In this document: in pieces, positions 1 to 5,313 of the stretch
How positions within the stretch are numbered: position 1 is the first letter of the stretch
Layout of the letters: every line of letters starts with the position of its first letter
Origin: Pseudomonadota bacterium
Lineage (GTDB): Bacteria > Pseudomonadota > Gammaproteobacteria > Burkholderiales > SG8-39
DNA: 5,313 nt
Reading direction: 5' to 3'
NCBI GenBank assembly: GCA_021848555.1
Contig: JAJZUN010000247.1
Location: forward strand, 1-5,313
Position numbers and translations under genes: made by a program
The notes under the pieces: generated by a model
The model's database searches: none
The model's input: the letters and a program-made list of their open reading frames with translations, nothing else
What the model was told of the DNA's origin: nothing

Positions 1-165
1 ATCCATCTGATGCCGGTGTTCTCCAGCCTGTTCGCCACCCTGTTCATAGGCGAGCGCCTGCATGCGTACCACGCTGCGGGCTTCGTCCTGGTCGCGGGCG
101 GCGCCATACTCGGTTGTCTCAAGTCGGAGCCGGTGCTATCGTCTCAGGCCCAAAAGAAAATTTAG
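1..165 (+). CDS. EamA/DMT-family transporter, C-terminal fragment (5' end outside window)
   Basis: The reading frame is open from the first base to a TAG at 163-165 and gives the last 54 residues of a protein that begins upstream of the window. The segment has a motif typical of the end of EamA (drug/metabolite transporter) domains: a hydrophobic helix with HLMPVFSSLFA, a short loop with the conserved GERL, then a final glycine/alanine-rich helix (AAGFVLVAGGAIL) and a short polar tail ending QAQKKI. In this family the Pro-Val-Phe helix and the Gly-Glu-Arg-Leu loop precede the last transmembrane segment, so it should be an inner-membrane exporter or permease of small metabolites. The substrate cannot be told from the fragment. 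No T-rich intrinsic terminator follows; the inverted repeats at 179-244 are the only structures behind it. Confidence 0.82.
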   Translation: MHLMPVFSSLFATLFIGERLHAYHAAGFVLVAGGAILGCLKSEPVLSSQAQKKI

Positions 166-178
166 AGCTAATTTGAAA

Positions 179-200
179 ATGAGGGGAAACATCCCCTCAT
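179..200. repeat. Perfect inverted repeat, 9-bp arms, 4-nt loop
   Basis: ATGAGGGGA (179-187) is the exact reverse complement of TCCCCTCAT (192-200), with AACA between. It lies between the transporter stop and ilvD. It is not followed by a T run on the + strand, so it is not a canonical intrinsic terminator. On the - strand the stem is followed by TTTCAAATT, a weak T-rich stretch. It may be an RNA hairpin in the ilvD leader, a transcript-end structure for the upstream gene, or a protein-binding dyad; the sequence does not decide. Confidence 0.75.
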
Positions 201-203
201 GCT

Positions 204-218
204 CCCCTAAATCAGGGG
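204..218. repeat. Short inverted repeat, 5-bp arms, overlapping its neighbour
   Basis: CCCCT (204-208) and AGGGG (214-218) are complementary around a 5-nt loop. The right arm overlaps the left arm of the 216-244 repeat by three bases, so the two hairpins cannot both form fully. TCCCCT occurs both at 192-197 and at 203-208, so AGGGGA at 182-187 could pair with either copy. This allows alternative folds in an RNA, but no function is shown. Confidence 0.5.
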
Positions 219-244
219 CTATTTCGGTGATCCCGAAATAGCCC
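216..244. repeat. Perfect inverted repeat, 12-bp arms, 5-nt loop, upstream of ilvD
   Basis: GGGCTATTTCGG (216-227) is the exact reverse complement of CCGAAATAGCCC (233-244), separated by TGATC. It ends 31 bases before the ilvD start and about 16 bases before its ribosome binding site. It is the strongest dyad in the window apart from the terminator at 4574-4600. No T run follows on either strand, so a standard Rho-independent terminator is unlikely. A regulator-binding operator, an mRNA leader or stabilising hairpin, or a Rho-linked 3' end of the upstream transcript are all possible. Confidence 0.8.
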
Positions 245-275
245 GTAAGTCATTTGCAAAGCGAAGGAGAGTGTC

Positions 276-1958
276 ATGGCGGATAACCGCAGAAGCAGCC
301 TCATCACCCAGGGCGTCGCCCGCTCGCCCAACCGCGCCATGCTGCGCGCCGTGGGCTTTCGCGACGGCGACTTCGACAAGCCCATCGTCGGCGTGGCCAA
401 CGGGCATTCGACCATGAATCCCTGCAATGCCGGCATCCAGCCGCTGGTGGACCGCGCCATGGCCGCGCTCGAGGCCGCCGGCGCCAAGCCGCAGGTGTTC
501 GGCGTGCCCACGATCACGGACGGCATCGGTATGGGCACCGAGGCGATGAAATACAGTCTGGTTTCGCGCGAGGTGATCGCCGACTGCATCGAGACCTCGG
601 TCAACGGCCAGGCCATGGACGGCGTGCTGGTTTGCGGCGGCTGCGACAAGAACATGCCCGGCGGCATGATGGCGATCGCGCGCATGAACGTGCCCGGCAT
701 CTACGTCTACGCCGGCACCATCAAGCCGGGCAAGTGGAAGGGCCAGGACCTCACCATCGTCAGCTCGTTCGAGGCGGTTGGCGCCTATACCGCGGGCAAG
801 ATGAGCAAGGAGGATTTCGTCGGCATCGAGAAAAACGCCTGTCCCACGGTGGGCGCCTGCGGCGGCATGTTCACCGCCAACACCATGTCCTCCTCGTTCG
901 AGGCGCTGGGCATGAGCCTGCTCGGTTCCTCGCAGATGGCCTCGCCCGACGCGGAGAAGGCCGTATCCGCTTCGGCCTCGGCCGAGGTGCTGGTCAACGC
1001 GATCCGCAAGCAGATCCTGCCGCGCCAGATCATCACGCGCAAGTCGATCGAGAATGCGATCAGCCTGGTGATGGCCACGGGCGGCTCCACCAATGCCGTG
1101 CTGCATTACCTCGCGATCGCCTCGGCCGCAGGAGTGAAATGGAGCATCGATGACTTCGAGCGCGTGCGGCGCAAAGTCCCGGTGCTGTGCGACCTCAAGC
1201 CTTCGGGCCGTTATGTGGCGGTGGATTTCCACCGCGCCGGAGGCGTGCCGCAAGTGCTCAAGATGTTGCTCGTGCACGGGCTGCTGCACGGCGAATGCCT
1301 GACCATTACCGGCCGCACCCTGGCCGAGGAACTCGCGGCGATCCCGGATGCGCCGCGCAGCGACCAGGACGTGATCCGCCAGTGGGACCAGCCCATGTAT
1401 GCGCAGGGTCATCTCGCCATTCTCAAGGGCAATCTCGCGCCCGAGGGCTGCGTGGCCAAGATCACCGGGCTCAAGAATCCGTCCATCACCGGGCCGGCGC
1501 GCGTGTTCGACTCCGAGCCCAAATGCATGGATGCGATCATGGCCAAGCGCATCAAGCCGGGCGACGTGGTCGTGATCCGTTACGAGGGGCCGAAAGGCGG
1601 TCCGGGCATGCAGGAAATGCTGGCGCCGACCTCGGCGCTGACCGGCCAGGGCCTGGGCGAATCGGTGGGCCTGATCACCGACGGCCGGTTTTCCGGCGGC
1701 ACCTGGGGCATGGTGGTGGGCCACGTCGCGCCTGAAGCCTTTGTCGGCGGGCCGATCGCGCTGATCAAGGAAGGCGACTCGATCACCATCGACGCGAAAA
1801 AACACCTGATCCAGCTCAACGTCACGGCCAAGGAACTCGCCGCGCGGCGCAAGAAATGGACGCAACCCAAGCCGCGTTACACCCGCGGCCTGCTGGCGAA
1901 ATACACCAAGCTGGTTTCGACCGCGAGCGTGGGCGCGATCACCGACGGAGATCTGTAG
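276..1958 (+). CDS. ilvD: Dihydroxy-acid dehydratase (IlvD)
   Basis: Catalyses dehydration of 2,3-dihydroxy-isovalerate and 2,3-dihydroxy-3-methylvalerate to the 2-keto acids, the step before transamination in valine and isoleucine synthesis (the valine branch also feeds leucine). It is a cytosolic enzyme with an Fe-S cluster and Mg2+. The protein is 560 residues, normal for the shorter IlvD type. Visible landmarks are NPCN (Cys50), TDGIGMG (Asp82), the first IlvD/Edd signature CDKNMPGG (Cys123, Asp124, Lys125), [10 protein letters not shown] (Cys195), GGPGMQEM (Glu447) and the second signature TDGRFSGGT with Ser473. By family knowledge Cys50, Cys123 and Cys195 would hold a [2Fe-2S] cluster, Lys125 would be the carbamylated Mg ligand and Ser473 the catalytic base; these assignments are by motif. 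The ATG is preceded by GAAGGAGAG about 6 bases upstream. All key residues are present, so it should be active. No clear sigma-70 promoter was seen in 166-275. The COG1331 remnant starts 34 bases downstream. Confidence 0.97.
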   Translation: MADNRRSSLITQGVARSPNRAMLRAVGFRDGDFDKPIVGVANGHSTMNPCNAGIQPLVDRAMAALEAAGAKPQVFGVPTITDGIGMGTEAMKYSLVSREVIADCIETSVNGQAMDGVLVCGGCDKNMPGGMMAIARMNVPGIYVYAGTIKPGKWKGQDLTIVSSFEAVGAYTAGKMSKEDFVGIEKNACPTVGACGGMFTANTMSSSFEALGMSLLGSSQMASPDAEKAVSASASAEVLVNAIRKQILPRQIITRKSIENAISLVMATGGSTNAVLHYLAIASAAGVKWSIDDFERVRRKVPVLCDLKPSGRYVAVDFHRAGGVPQVLKMLLVHGLLHGECLTITGRTLAEELAAIPDAPRSDQDVIRQWDQPMYAQGHLAILKGNLAPEGCVAKITGLKNPSITGPARVFDSEPKCMDAIMAKRIKPGDVVVIRYEGPKGGPGMQEMLAPTSALTGQGLGESVGLITDGRFSGGTWGMVVGHVAPEAFVGGPIALIKEGDSITIDAKKHLIQLNVTAKELAARRKKWTQPKPRYTRGLLAKYTKLVSTASVGAITDGDL

Positions 1959-1992
1959 CGATCGCGGCGGCCGGCCGAGAATAGCCGCAGCC

Positions 1993-2755
1993 ATGCCCAA
2001 CCGCCTCGCGCGCGAGACCAGTCCTTATCTGCAGCTGCACGCCGCTAACCCGGTGGACTGGTACGCCTGGGGCGAGGAAGCGCTGCAGGCGGCGCGCGCG
2101 CCTGCTCGCGACCTGCAAGGACGGACGCGCGCATCTGGATGCCTATCTGGACGACTATGCCTTCCTGCTTGCGGCGCTGGTCGAACTGCTGCAGACCGAA
2201 TACGACAGCCGCGACCTCGAATTCGCGCGCGCCCTGGCCGAGGTGCTGCTGCAGCAGTTCTACGACCCCGCGCAAGGCGGCTTTTTCTTCACCAGCCATG
2301 ACCACGAAACGCTGATCCACCGACCCAAGCCGGGCCACGACGGCGCCACGCCTTCGGGCAACGGCGTGGCGGCGCTCGCGCTGCAGCGCTTGGGGCATAT
2401 CGCCGGGGATGCGCGCTACCTGGACGCCGCCGCGCGCACGCTGGCGCAGCACCCCGGCGGCTACGCCAGTCTGCTCATGGCGCTGGAGGAGGCGATCGAA
2501 CCCCCGCGGCTGGTGGTGCTGCGCGGGCCGCAAGCGCAGATGCGGTCGTGGCGGCAGGTGCTGGACCAGACCTACCTGCCGACTACGCTGATCCTGGGGC
2601 TCGCGCCCGCCGTGGCGAAGCTGCCGGCGCCGCTGGCCAAGCCGGTTACGCAGACGACTGTCAACGCCTGGGTATGCGCGGGCGTAACTTGCCTCGCGCC
2701 CGTGGATAAGCTCGACCAACTGCTGGGTATATTCAAGACCGACGATTTCCGGTAG
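1993..2755 (+). pseudogene. COG1331/YyaL-type thioredoxin-domain protein, internally deleted and frameshifted
   Basis: The first ~36 codons (1993-2100) read [17 protein letters not shown], then [13 protein letters not shown]: the typical N-terminus of the COG1331 family (YyaL; SPATA20 in animals). This family normally has ~650-700 residues, with a thioredoxin-like domain bearing CHWC and then an alpha/alpha-barrel domain. Here that frame turns into unrelated sequence and stops at 2301. Family sequence resumes in the next frame from about 2096-2099 ([20 protein letters not shown], then GGFFFTS, DGATPSGNGVAAL, and the C-terminal WVCAGVTC) and ends at TAG 2753-2755, giving ~218 C-terminal residues. 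The join lies in the alternating GC run at about 2091-2101. The CHWC motif and roughly 400-plus residues are gone, and the two parts are out of frame, so a working protein is very unlikely. There is no clear ribosome binding site; GAGAAT at 1977-1982 could be a weak -10 for an almost leaderless start. An assembly error at this GC-rich point is the main alternative. Confidence 0.85.
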
Positions 2756-2798
2756 CATGCCGCAGCTTGGCACGCCGCCACTTTCCCAAGGAGAATCA

Positions 2799-3113
2799 GT
2801 GAAAACCCTAGTCAGCTGTTTGTTTGTTTCCGCCGGACTGCTCGCGATCAGCGGCAATGCGCTTGCTCAGGAAGCGCTGGCAAAGAAATACAATTGCCTT
2901 GCCTGTCACGCGGTGGACAAGAAGGTAGTCGGCCCGGCCTATAAGGACGTCGCCGCCAAATACAAGGGCGTCGCGGGCGCCGACGCGAAGCTCGTTGCCA
3001 AGGTCAAGAACGGCGGCAGCGGCGTCTGGGGTGCGATCCCGATGCCGCCGAATTCGACCGTGCCGGACGCCGACGTCAAGGCCCTGGTGAAATGGGTGCT
3101 GTCGCTGAAATAG
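2799..3113 (+). CDS. Periplasmic class I monoheme cytochrome c (c551/c552-like)
   Basis: A small soluble electron carrier expected in the periplasm. The preferred start is GTG 2799, because AAGGAGA (2788-2794) lies 4-5 bases upstream and the product then begins directly with a signal peptide (MKTLVSC, a hydrophobic core, then NALA before Gln24). An in-frame ATG at 2757 would add 14 non-signal residues and has no ribosome binding site. The precursor is 104 residues, about 81 after cleavage. The heme motif CLACH is at residues 33-37 (Cys33, Cys36, His37), followed by VVGPAYKDVA, and the distal ligand is probably Met82 in WGAIPMPPN, as in c551/c552 proteins. The C-terminal helix ends VKWVLSLK. 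Such proteins commonly pass electrons to terminal oxidases or denitrification enzymes; the partner cannot be told here. A TATATT at 2728-2733, inside the end of the upstream pseudogene, is a possible -10 without a good -35. Confidence 0.92.
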   Translation: MKTLVSCLFVSAGLLAISGNALAQEALAKKYNCLACHAVDKKVVGPAYKDVAAKYKGVAGADAKLVAKVKNGGSGVWGAIPMPPNSTVPDADVKALVKWVLSLK

Positions 3114-3146
3114 TAGTCGCGGTATTGGCATAGGCTCGATCAAGTC

Positions 3147-3170
3147 GCGGCCGGTCAGGGGACCGTCCGC
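3147..3170. repeat. Imperfect inverted repeat downstream of the cytochrome c gene
   Basis: GCGG-C-CGGTC (3147-3156) pairs with GACCG-T-CCGC (3161-3170) around an AGGG loop, with one mismatch at C3151/T3166. It sits 34 bases after the cytochrome stop. No T run follows, so it is at best a weak or Rho-assisted transcript end. The left arm can also pair with GACCGGCCG at 3187-3195, which overlaps the -35 area of the next promoter. Confidence 0.45.
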
Positions 3171-3184
3171 GCTGGGCCTGGCGC

Positions 3185-3214
3185 GGGACCGGCCGGGCTG
3201 CGCAGTGCTAGAAT
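3185..3214 (+). promoter_or_regulatory. Putative extended -10 sigma-70 promoter of the binding-protein gene
   Basis: TAGAAT (3209-3214) matches five of six bases of the -10 consensus and is preceded by TG at 3206-3207, giving an extended -10 (TGCTAGAAT). A weak -35, GGGACC (3185-3190), shares the GAC core at 18-base spacing. Transcription would begin around 3220-3222, leaving a leader of about 20 bases that holds the GGGAG ribosome binding site. Read by eye only; no start site has been mapped. Confidence 0.55.
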
Positions 3215-3241
3215 GTTTCGACATTTTTCAGGGAGAACGTC

Positions 3242-4537
3242 ATGCAACGCACGCGGTTCAGTCTCGCGATCTTCGCCGCAGTCGCGGCGCTCACTCTTGC
3301 CGGTTGCGGCGAAGAGAAAAAACCGGAACCGGTAGTCAGCGCGCCGCCGGCCCCGCCGCCGCCCATGGTGGTGAAGCTAGGCCATGTGGGTCCGCTCACC
3401 GGCGGCATCGCCCACCTGGGCAAGGACAACGAAAACGGCGTACGTTTGGCGGTCGACGAAGCCAACGCCAAGGGTTTGACGCTGGGCGGCAAGAAGGTCA
3501 AGCTGGAATTGATCGCTGAAGACGACCAGGCCGATCCCAAGGTCGGCACCACCGTGGCGCAGAAGCTGGTCGATGCCAAAGTGGCAGGCGTGATCGGCCA
3601 TCTGAACTCGGGCGTGTCCATCCCGGCTTCGGCAATTTACAATCAGGCCGGCATTCCGATGATCAGCGGCTCCTCCACCAACCCGCAGCTGACCGAACAG
3701 GGTTTCAAGAACGTGTTCCGCGTCGTCGGCCGCGACGACCAGCAGGGCCCCGCGATTGCGAGCTATCTCGCGAGCCAGCTCAAGCCTAAGACCGTAGCGG
3801 TGATCGATGACGCCACCGCGTACGGCGAGGGCCTGGCCAACGAGGTGGAGAAGACCCTGAAGGCCGCCGGCGTGAAAGTGCTGCCGCGCGAGAAAGGCAC
3901 GGACAAGACTGCCGACTTCAAGGCGATCCTCACCAAGATCAAAGGCAAGAAGCCCGACGCCGTGTTCTACGGCGGCATGGACGCGACCGGCGGCCCGCTG
4001 CTGAAGCAGGGACGCGAGCTCGGCATCAAGGCGGTGTTCGCCTTCGGCGACGGCGCTTGCACCGACAAGATGAAAGAGCTTGCGGGCGACGCCGCCGAGG
4101 GGCTGCTGTGCTCTCAGGCCGGACTGCCGGTGCAAGCCGCGAACAAGAAGTTCCTCGATGCTTACAAGGCTAAATTCAAAATCGACCCGATTCTGTACGC
4201 GCCGTTCACCTACGATGCGGCCAACCTGATCATTGAGTCGATGAAGAAAGCCGACTCGCCCGATCCGGCCAAGTACCTGCCCGAGCTGGCCAAGATCAGC
4301 TACGAGGGCGCTAGCGGCAAGATCGAATTCGACGACAAAGGCGACCGCAAGGACGCGGAGATGACGATCTTCACCATGAAAGGGGGCAAGATCGAGCCGA
4401 TCGCGATTATCAAGAGCGGCAAGACCATCAAGTTCGAGGACTTCATCAAAGCAGCCGAAGCGGCCGCACCTGCGGCGCCGGAGGCAGCCAAAGCCGCGGC
4501 CGAACCCGCGCAGGCCGCGGAGCCGGCCAAGAAATAA
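3242..4537 (+). CDS. livJ: Branched-chain amino-acid ABC transporter substrate-binding lipoprotein (LivJ/LivK family)
   Basis: The extracytoplasmic binding component of a LivHMGF-type importer, expected to bind leucine, isoleucine or valine and deliver it to the permease encoded from 4709. The start ATG has GGGAG (3231-3235) six bases upstream. Residues 1-21 are a lipoprotein signal peptide with lipobox LAGC (Cys22, followed by Gly), so the mature protein should be lipid-anchored. A charged and proline-rich linker follows (about 23-43, with PPAPPPP), then a Peripla_BP_6-type fold (about 44-402). LivJ-like stretches include HVGPLTGGIAHLG, IGHLNSGVSIPAS, SGSSTNPQLTEQG, DDQQGP, AYGEGLA, VFYGG and a late SGKIEFDDKGDRK. 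The Cys pair of E. coli LivJ (in DDACDPK and GHLCSS) is replaced by Gln96 and Asn122, while Cys273 and Cys290 could form a different disulfide. Residues ~403-431 are an Ala/Pro/Glu/Lys low-complexity tail. At 431 residues it is longer than E. coli LivJ because of linker and tail. The exact ligand is inferred from family and neighbour. Confidence 0.92.
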   Translation: MQRTRFSLAIFAAVAALTLAGCGEEKKPEPVVSAPPAPPPPMVVKLGHVGPLTGGIAHLGKDNENGVRLAVDEANAKGLTLGGKKVKLELIAEDDQADPKVGTTVAQKLVDAKVAGVIGHLNSGVSIPASAIYNQAGIPMISGSSTNPQLTEQGFKNVFRVVGRDDQQGPAIASYLASQLKPKTVAVIDDATAYGEGLANEVEKTLKAAGVKVLPREKGTDKTADFKAILTKIKGKKPDAVFYGGMDATGGPLLKQGRELGIKAVFAFGDGACTDKMKELAGDAAEGLLCSQAGLPVQAANKKFLDAYKAKFKIDPILYAPFTYDAANLIIESMKKADSPDPAKYLPELAKISYEGASGKIEFDDKGDRKDAEMTIFTMKGGKIEPIAIIKSGKTIKFEDFIKAAEAAAPAAPEAAKAAAEPAQAAEPAKK

Positions 4538-4573
4538 GCGACTAGGCTTGATCCCCGACCAGCTCGCGACAAG

Positions 4574-4600
4574 AACGGCGCTTTCGGGCGCCGTTTTTTT
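4574..4600 (+). terminator. Intrinsic terminator between the binding-protein gene and livH
   Basis: AACGGCGC (4574-4581) pairs perfectly with GCGCCGTT (4588-4595) around TTTCGG, in which an extra T-G wobble would leave a TTCG tetraloop. The stem runs into seven T residues (4594-4600). It starts 37 bases after the binding-protein stop and ends 108 bases before livH. This is a standard Rho-independent terminator on the + strand. It should end most transcripts from the promoter at about 3209, so livH needs read-through or its own promoter. Confidence 0.92.
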
Positions 4601-4708
4601 GCCTGGGCGCGCAACCGGGCCGGATAACACGGGGAACGATTCTTGCACGCGGCGTTGAACGGAACCGCTATGCGGCGTTTAGGTCTTTAGCCTTAATTCC
4701 GGCCAGGC

Positions 4709-5313
4709 ATGGACATTTTCCTGCAGCAGATCATCAACGGGCTCACGCTAGGCAGCGTGTACGCGATCGTCGCACTCGGCTACACCATGGTCTACGGCAT
4801 CATCCAGCTGATCAACTTCGCCCATGGCGAACTGGTGATGATAGGCGCCATGGTCGCGTTTTCGGTCATCAACGCGCTCGCCGGAACGCATTTGCCGCCG
4901 GTGCTGATCGTGCTCATCGGCATACTCGCGGCTATCCCGGTCTGCATGCTGGTGGGCTATGCGATGGAGCGCATCGCCTACCGCCCCTTGCGCAATGCGC
5001 CGCGGCTTGCGCCGCTGATCACTGCGATCGGCATCTCCATTATCCTGCAGCACGTCGCGCTGCTGGTGTGGAGCCGCAACCCGCTCGCTTTTCCGCAGAT
5101 CATCCCGTTCGTCACTTTTCCCGTCGGCGGAGCGATCATCAGCGGGGTGCAAATCGCGATCATCCTGACTTCGGTGCTGATGATGGGCGCGCTGACGTTC
5201 ATGGTGTATCGGACCAAGCTCGGCATTGCCATGCGCGCGACTTCGCAGAACCCGCAGGTGGCCGGCCTGATGGGCATAGATATAGACCGCATCATCTCTT
5301 TTACTTTTATCGT
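4709..5313 (+). CDS. livH: Branched-chain amino-acid ABC transporter permease LivH (3' end outside window)
   Basis: One of the two inner-membrane permeases (LivH and LivM) of the high-affinity branched-chain amino-acid importer. The frame stays open to the window end, giving 201 residues of an expected ~290-310. The N-terminus is strongly LivH-like: NGLTLGSVYAIVALGYTMVYGI, then INFAHGE (residues 35-41), a second hydrophobic stretch (about 64-83), ERIAYRPLRN (87-96), LITAIGISIILQ (103-114), a hydrophobic segment at about 147-167, and RTKLGIAMRATSQNPQVAGLMGI leading to IDRIISFTF. The N10-G11 and FAHGE motifs are typical of the BPD_transp_2 family. ATG 4709 is chosen because an in-frame TAA lies at 4694-4696 and no other start codon falls between; the ribosome binding site is poor (only CCAGG, very close). 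Upstream, TTGAAC (4655-4660) is a weak -35 candidate without a convincing -10, and GCGGCGTT is directly repeated at 4649-4656 and 4672-4679. livM, livG and livF would be expected beyond the window. Confidence 0.95.
   Translation, partial: MDIFLQQIINGLTLGSVYAIVALGYTMVYGIIQLINFAHGELVMIGAMVAFSVINALAGTHLPPVLIVLIGILAAIPVCMLVGYAMERIAYRPLRNAPRLAPLITAIGISIILQHVALLVWSRNPLAFPQIIPFVTFPVGGAIISGVQIAIILTSVLMMGALTFMVYRTKLGIAMRATSQNPQVAGLMGIDIDRIISFTFI

Noticed and set aside
1959..1992. GC-rich palindrome GGCCGGCC after ilvD as a terminator
   Set aside because: Too short to form a hairpin with a loop, and no T run follows.
219..2000. Long 593-codon open frame on the - strand opposite ilvD
   Set aside because: It lies antisense to a certain ilvD, has an Arg/His/Gly/Ala-rich composition typical of the mirror of GC-rich codons, and shows no recognisable domain.
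2728..2733. TATATT as the cytochrome c promoter -10
   Set aside because: No acceptable -35 lies 16-18 bases upstream, so it is mentioned only as a possibility and not listed as a feature.
2766..2786. Sigma-54-like promoter (TTGGCACG) upstream of the cytochrome c gene
   Set aside because: The -24 part looks good, but the required GC at the -12 position is absent (CT at 2781-2782).
2045..2857. 270-codon open frame on the - strand across the broken gene
   Set aside because: Both ends of the COG1331 protein read clearly on the + strand; the - strand product has no recognisable motif and crosses into the cytochrome signal peptide.
3377..4648. 423-codon open frame on the - strand opposite the binding-protein gene
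   Set aside because: It is a mirror of a clear LivJ-family gene, rich in Arg, Leu and Gly with no family motif, and it runs through the intrinsic terminator.
4649..4679. Direct repeat GCGGCGTT spaced 23 bases apart upstream of livH as an operator
   Set aside because: Eight-base GC-rich repeats arise easily by chance in this composition, and no known regulator motif was recognised.
4748..5295. Two open frames on the - strand within livH
   Set aside because: The + strand gives an unbroken LivH sequence with family motifs throughout; the reverse frames are its shadows.

Overview
This window looks like ordinary chromosomal DNA from a GC-rich Gram-negative bacterium, most likely a betaproteobacterium. 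That placement is inferred from the high GC, a small secreted class I cytochrome c, a lipoprotein-type Liv binding protein and a 560-residue [2Fe-2S]-type IlvD; no phylogenetic search was possible. All recognisable genes are on the + strand, and there is no RNA gene, CRISPR array, insertion sequence or phage gene.

Layout. 1-165 is the 3' end of an EamA/DMT-type membrane transporter. 166-275 is a short intergenic region with three closely packed inverted repeats and then a good ribosome binding site for ilvD. 276-1958 is an intact ilvD (dihydroxy-acid dehydratase). 1993-2755 is a broken COG1331/YyaL-type gene (thioredoxin-domain/SPATA20 family): its first ~36 codons are joined out of frame to its last ~218 codons, and the middle ~400-plus codons, including the thioredoxin fold, are missing. 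2799-3113 is a small exported monoheme cytochrome c, for which a GTG start with a strong ribosome binding site is preferred over an upstream ATG. 3242-4537 encodes a lipoprotein-type branched-chain amino-acid ABC substrate-binding protein with its own extended -10 promoter just upstream. A clear intrinsic terminator at 4574-4600 separates it from livH (4709 to the window end), the first permease gene of the ABC importer.

How the genes fit together. IlvD makes the 2-keto acid precursors of valine, leucine and isoleucine, and the Liv system imports those amino acids, so branched-chain amino-acid synthesis and uptake lie side by side but probably in separate transcription units. The binding-protein gene with its own promoter and a terminator before the permease genes fits the usual arrangement in which the binding protein is made in excess over the membrane components.

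I found no convincing undescribed system. The items most worth checking are the internally deleted COG1331 gene and the hairpin cluster in front of ilvD.
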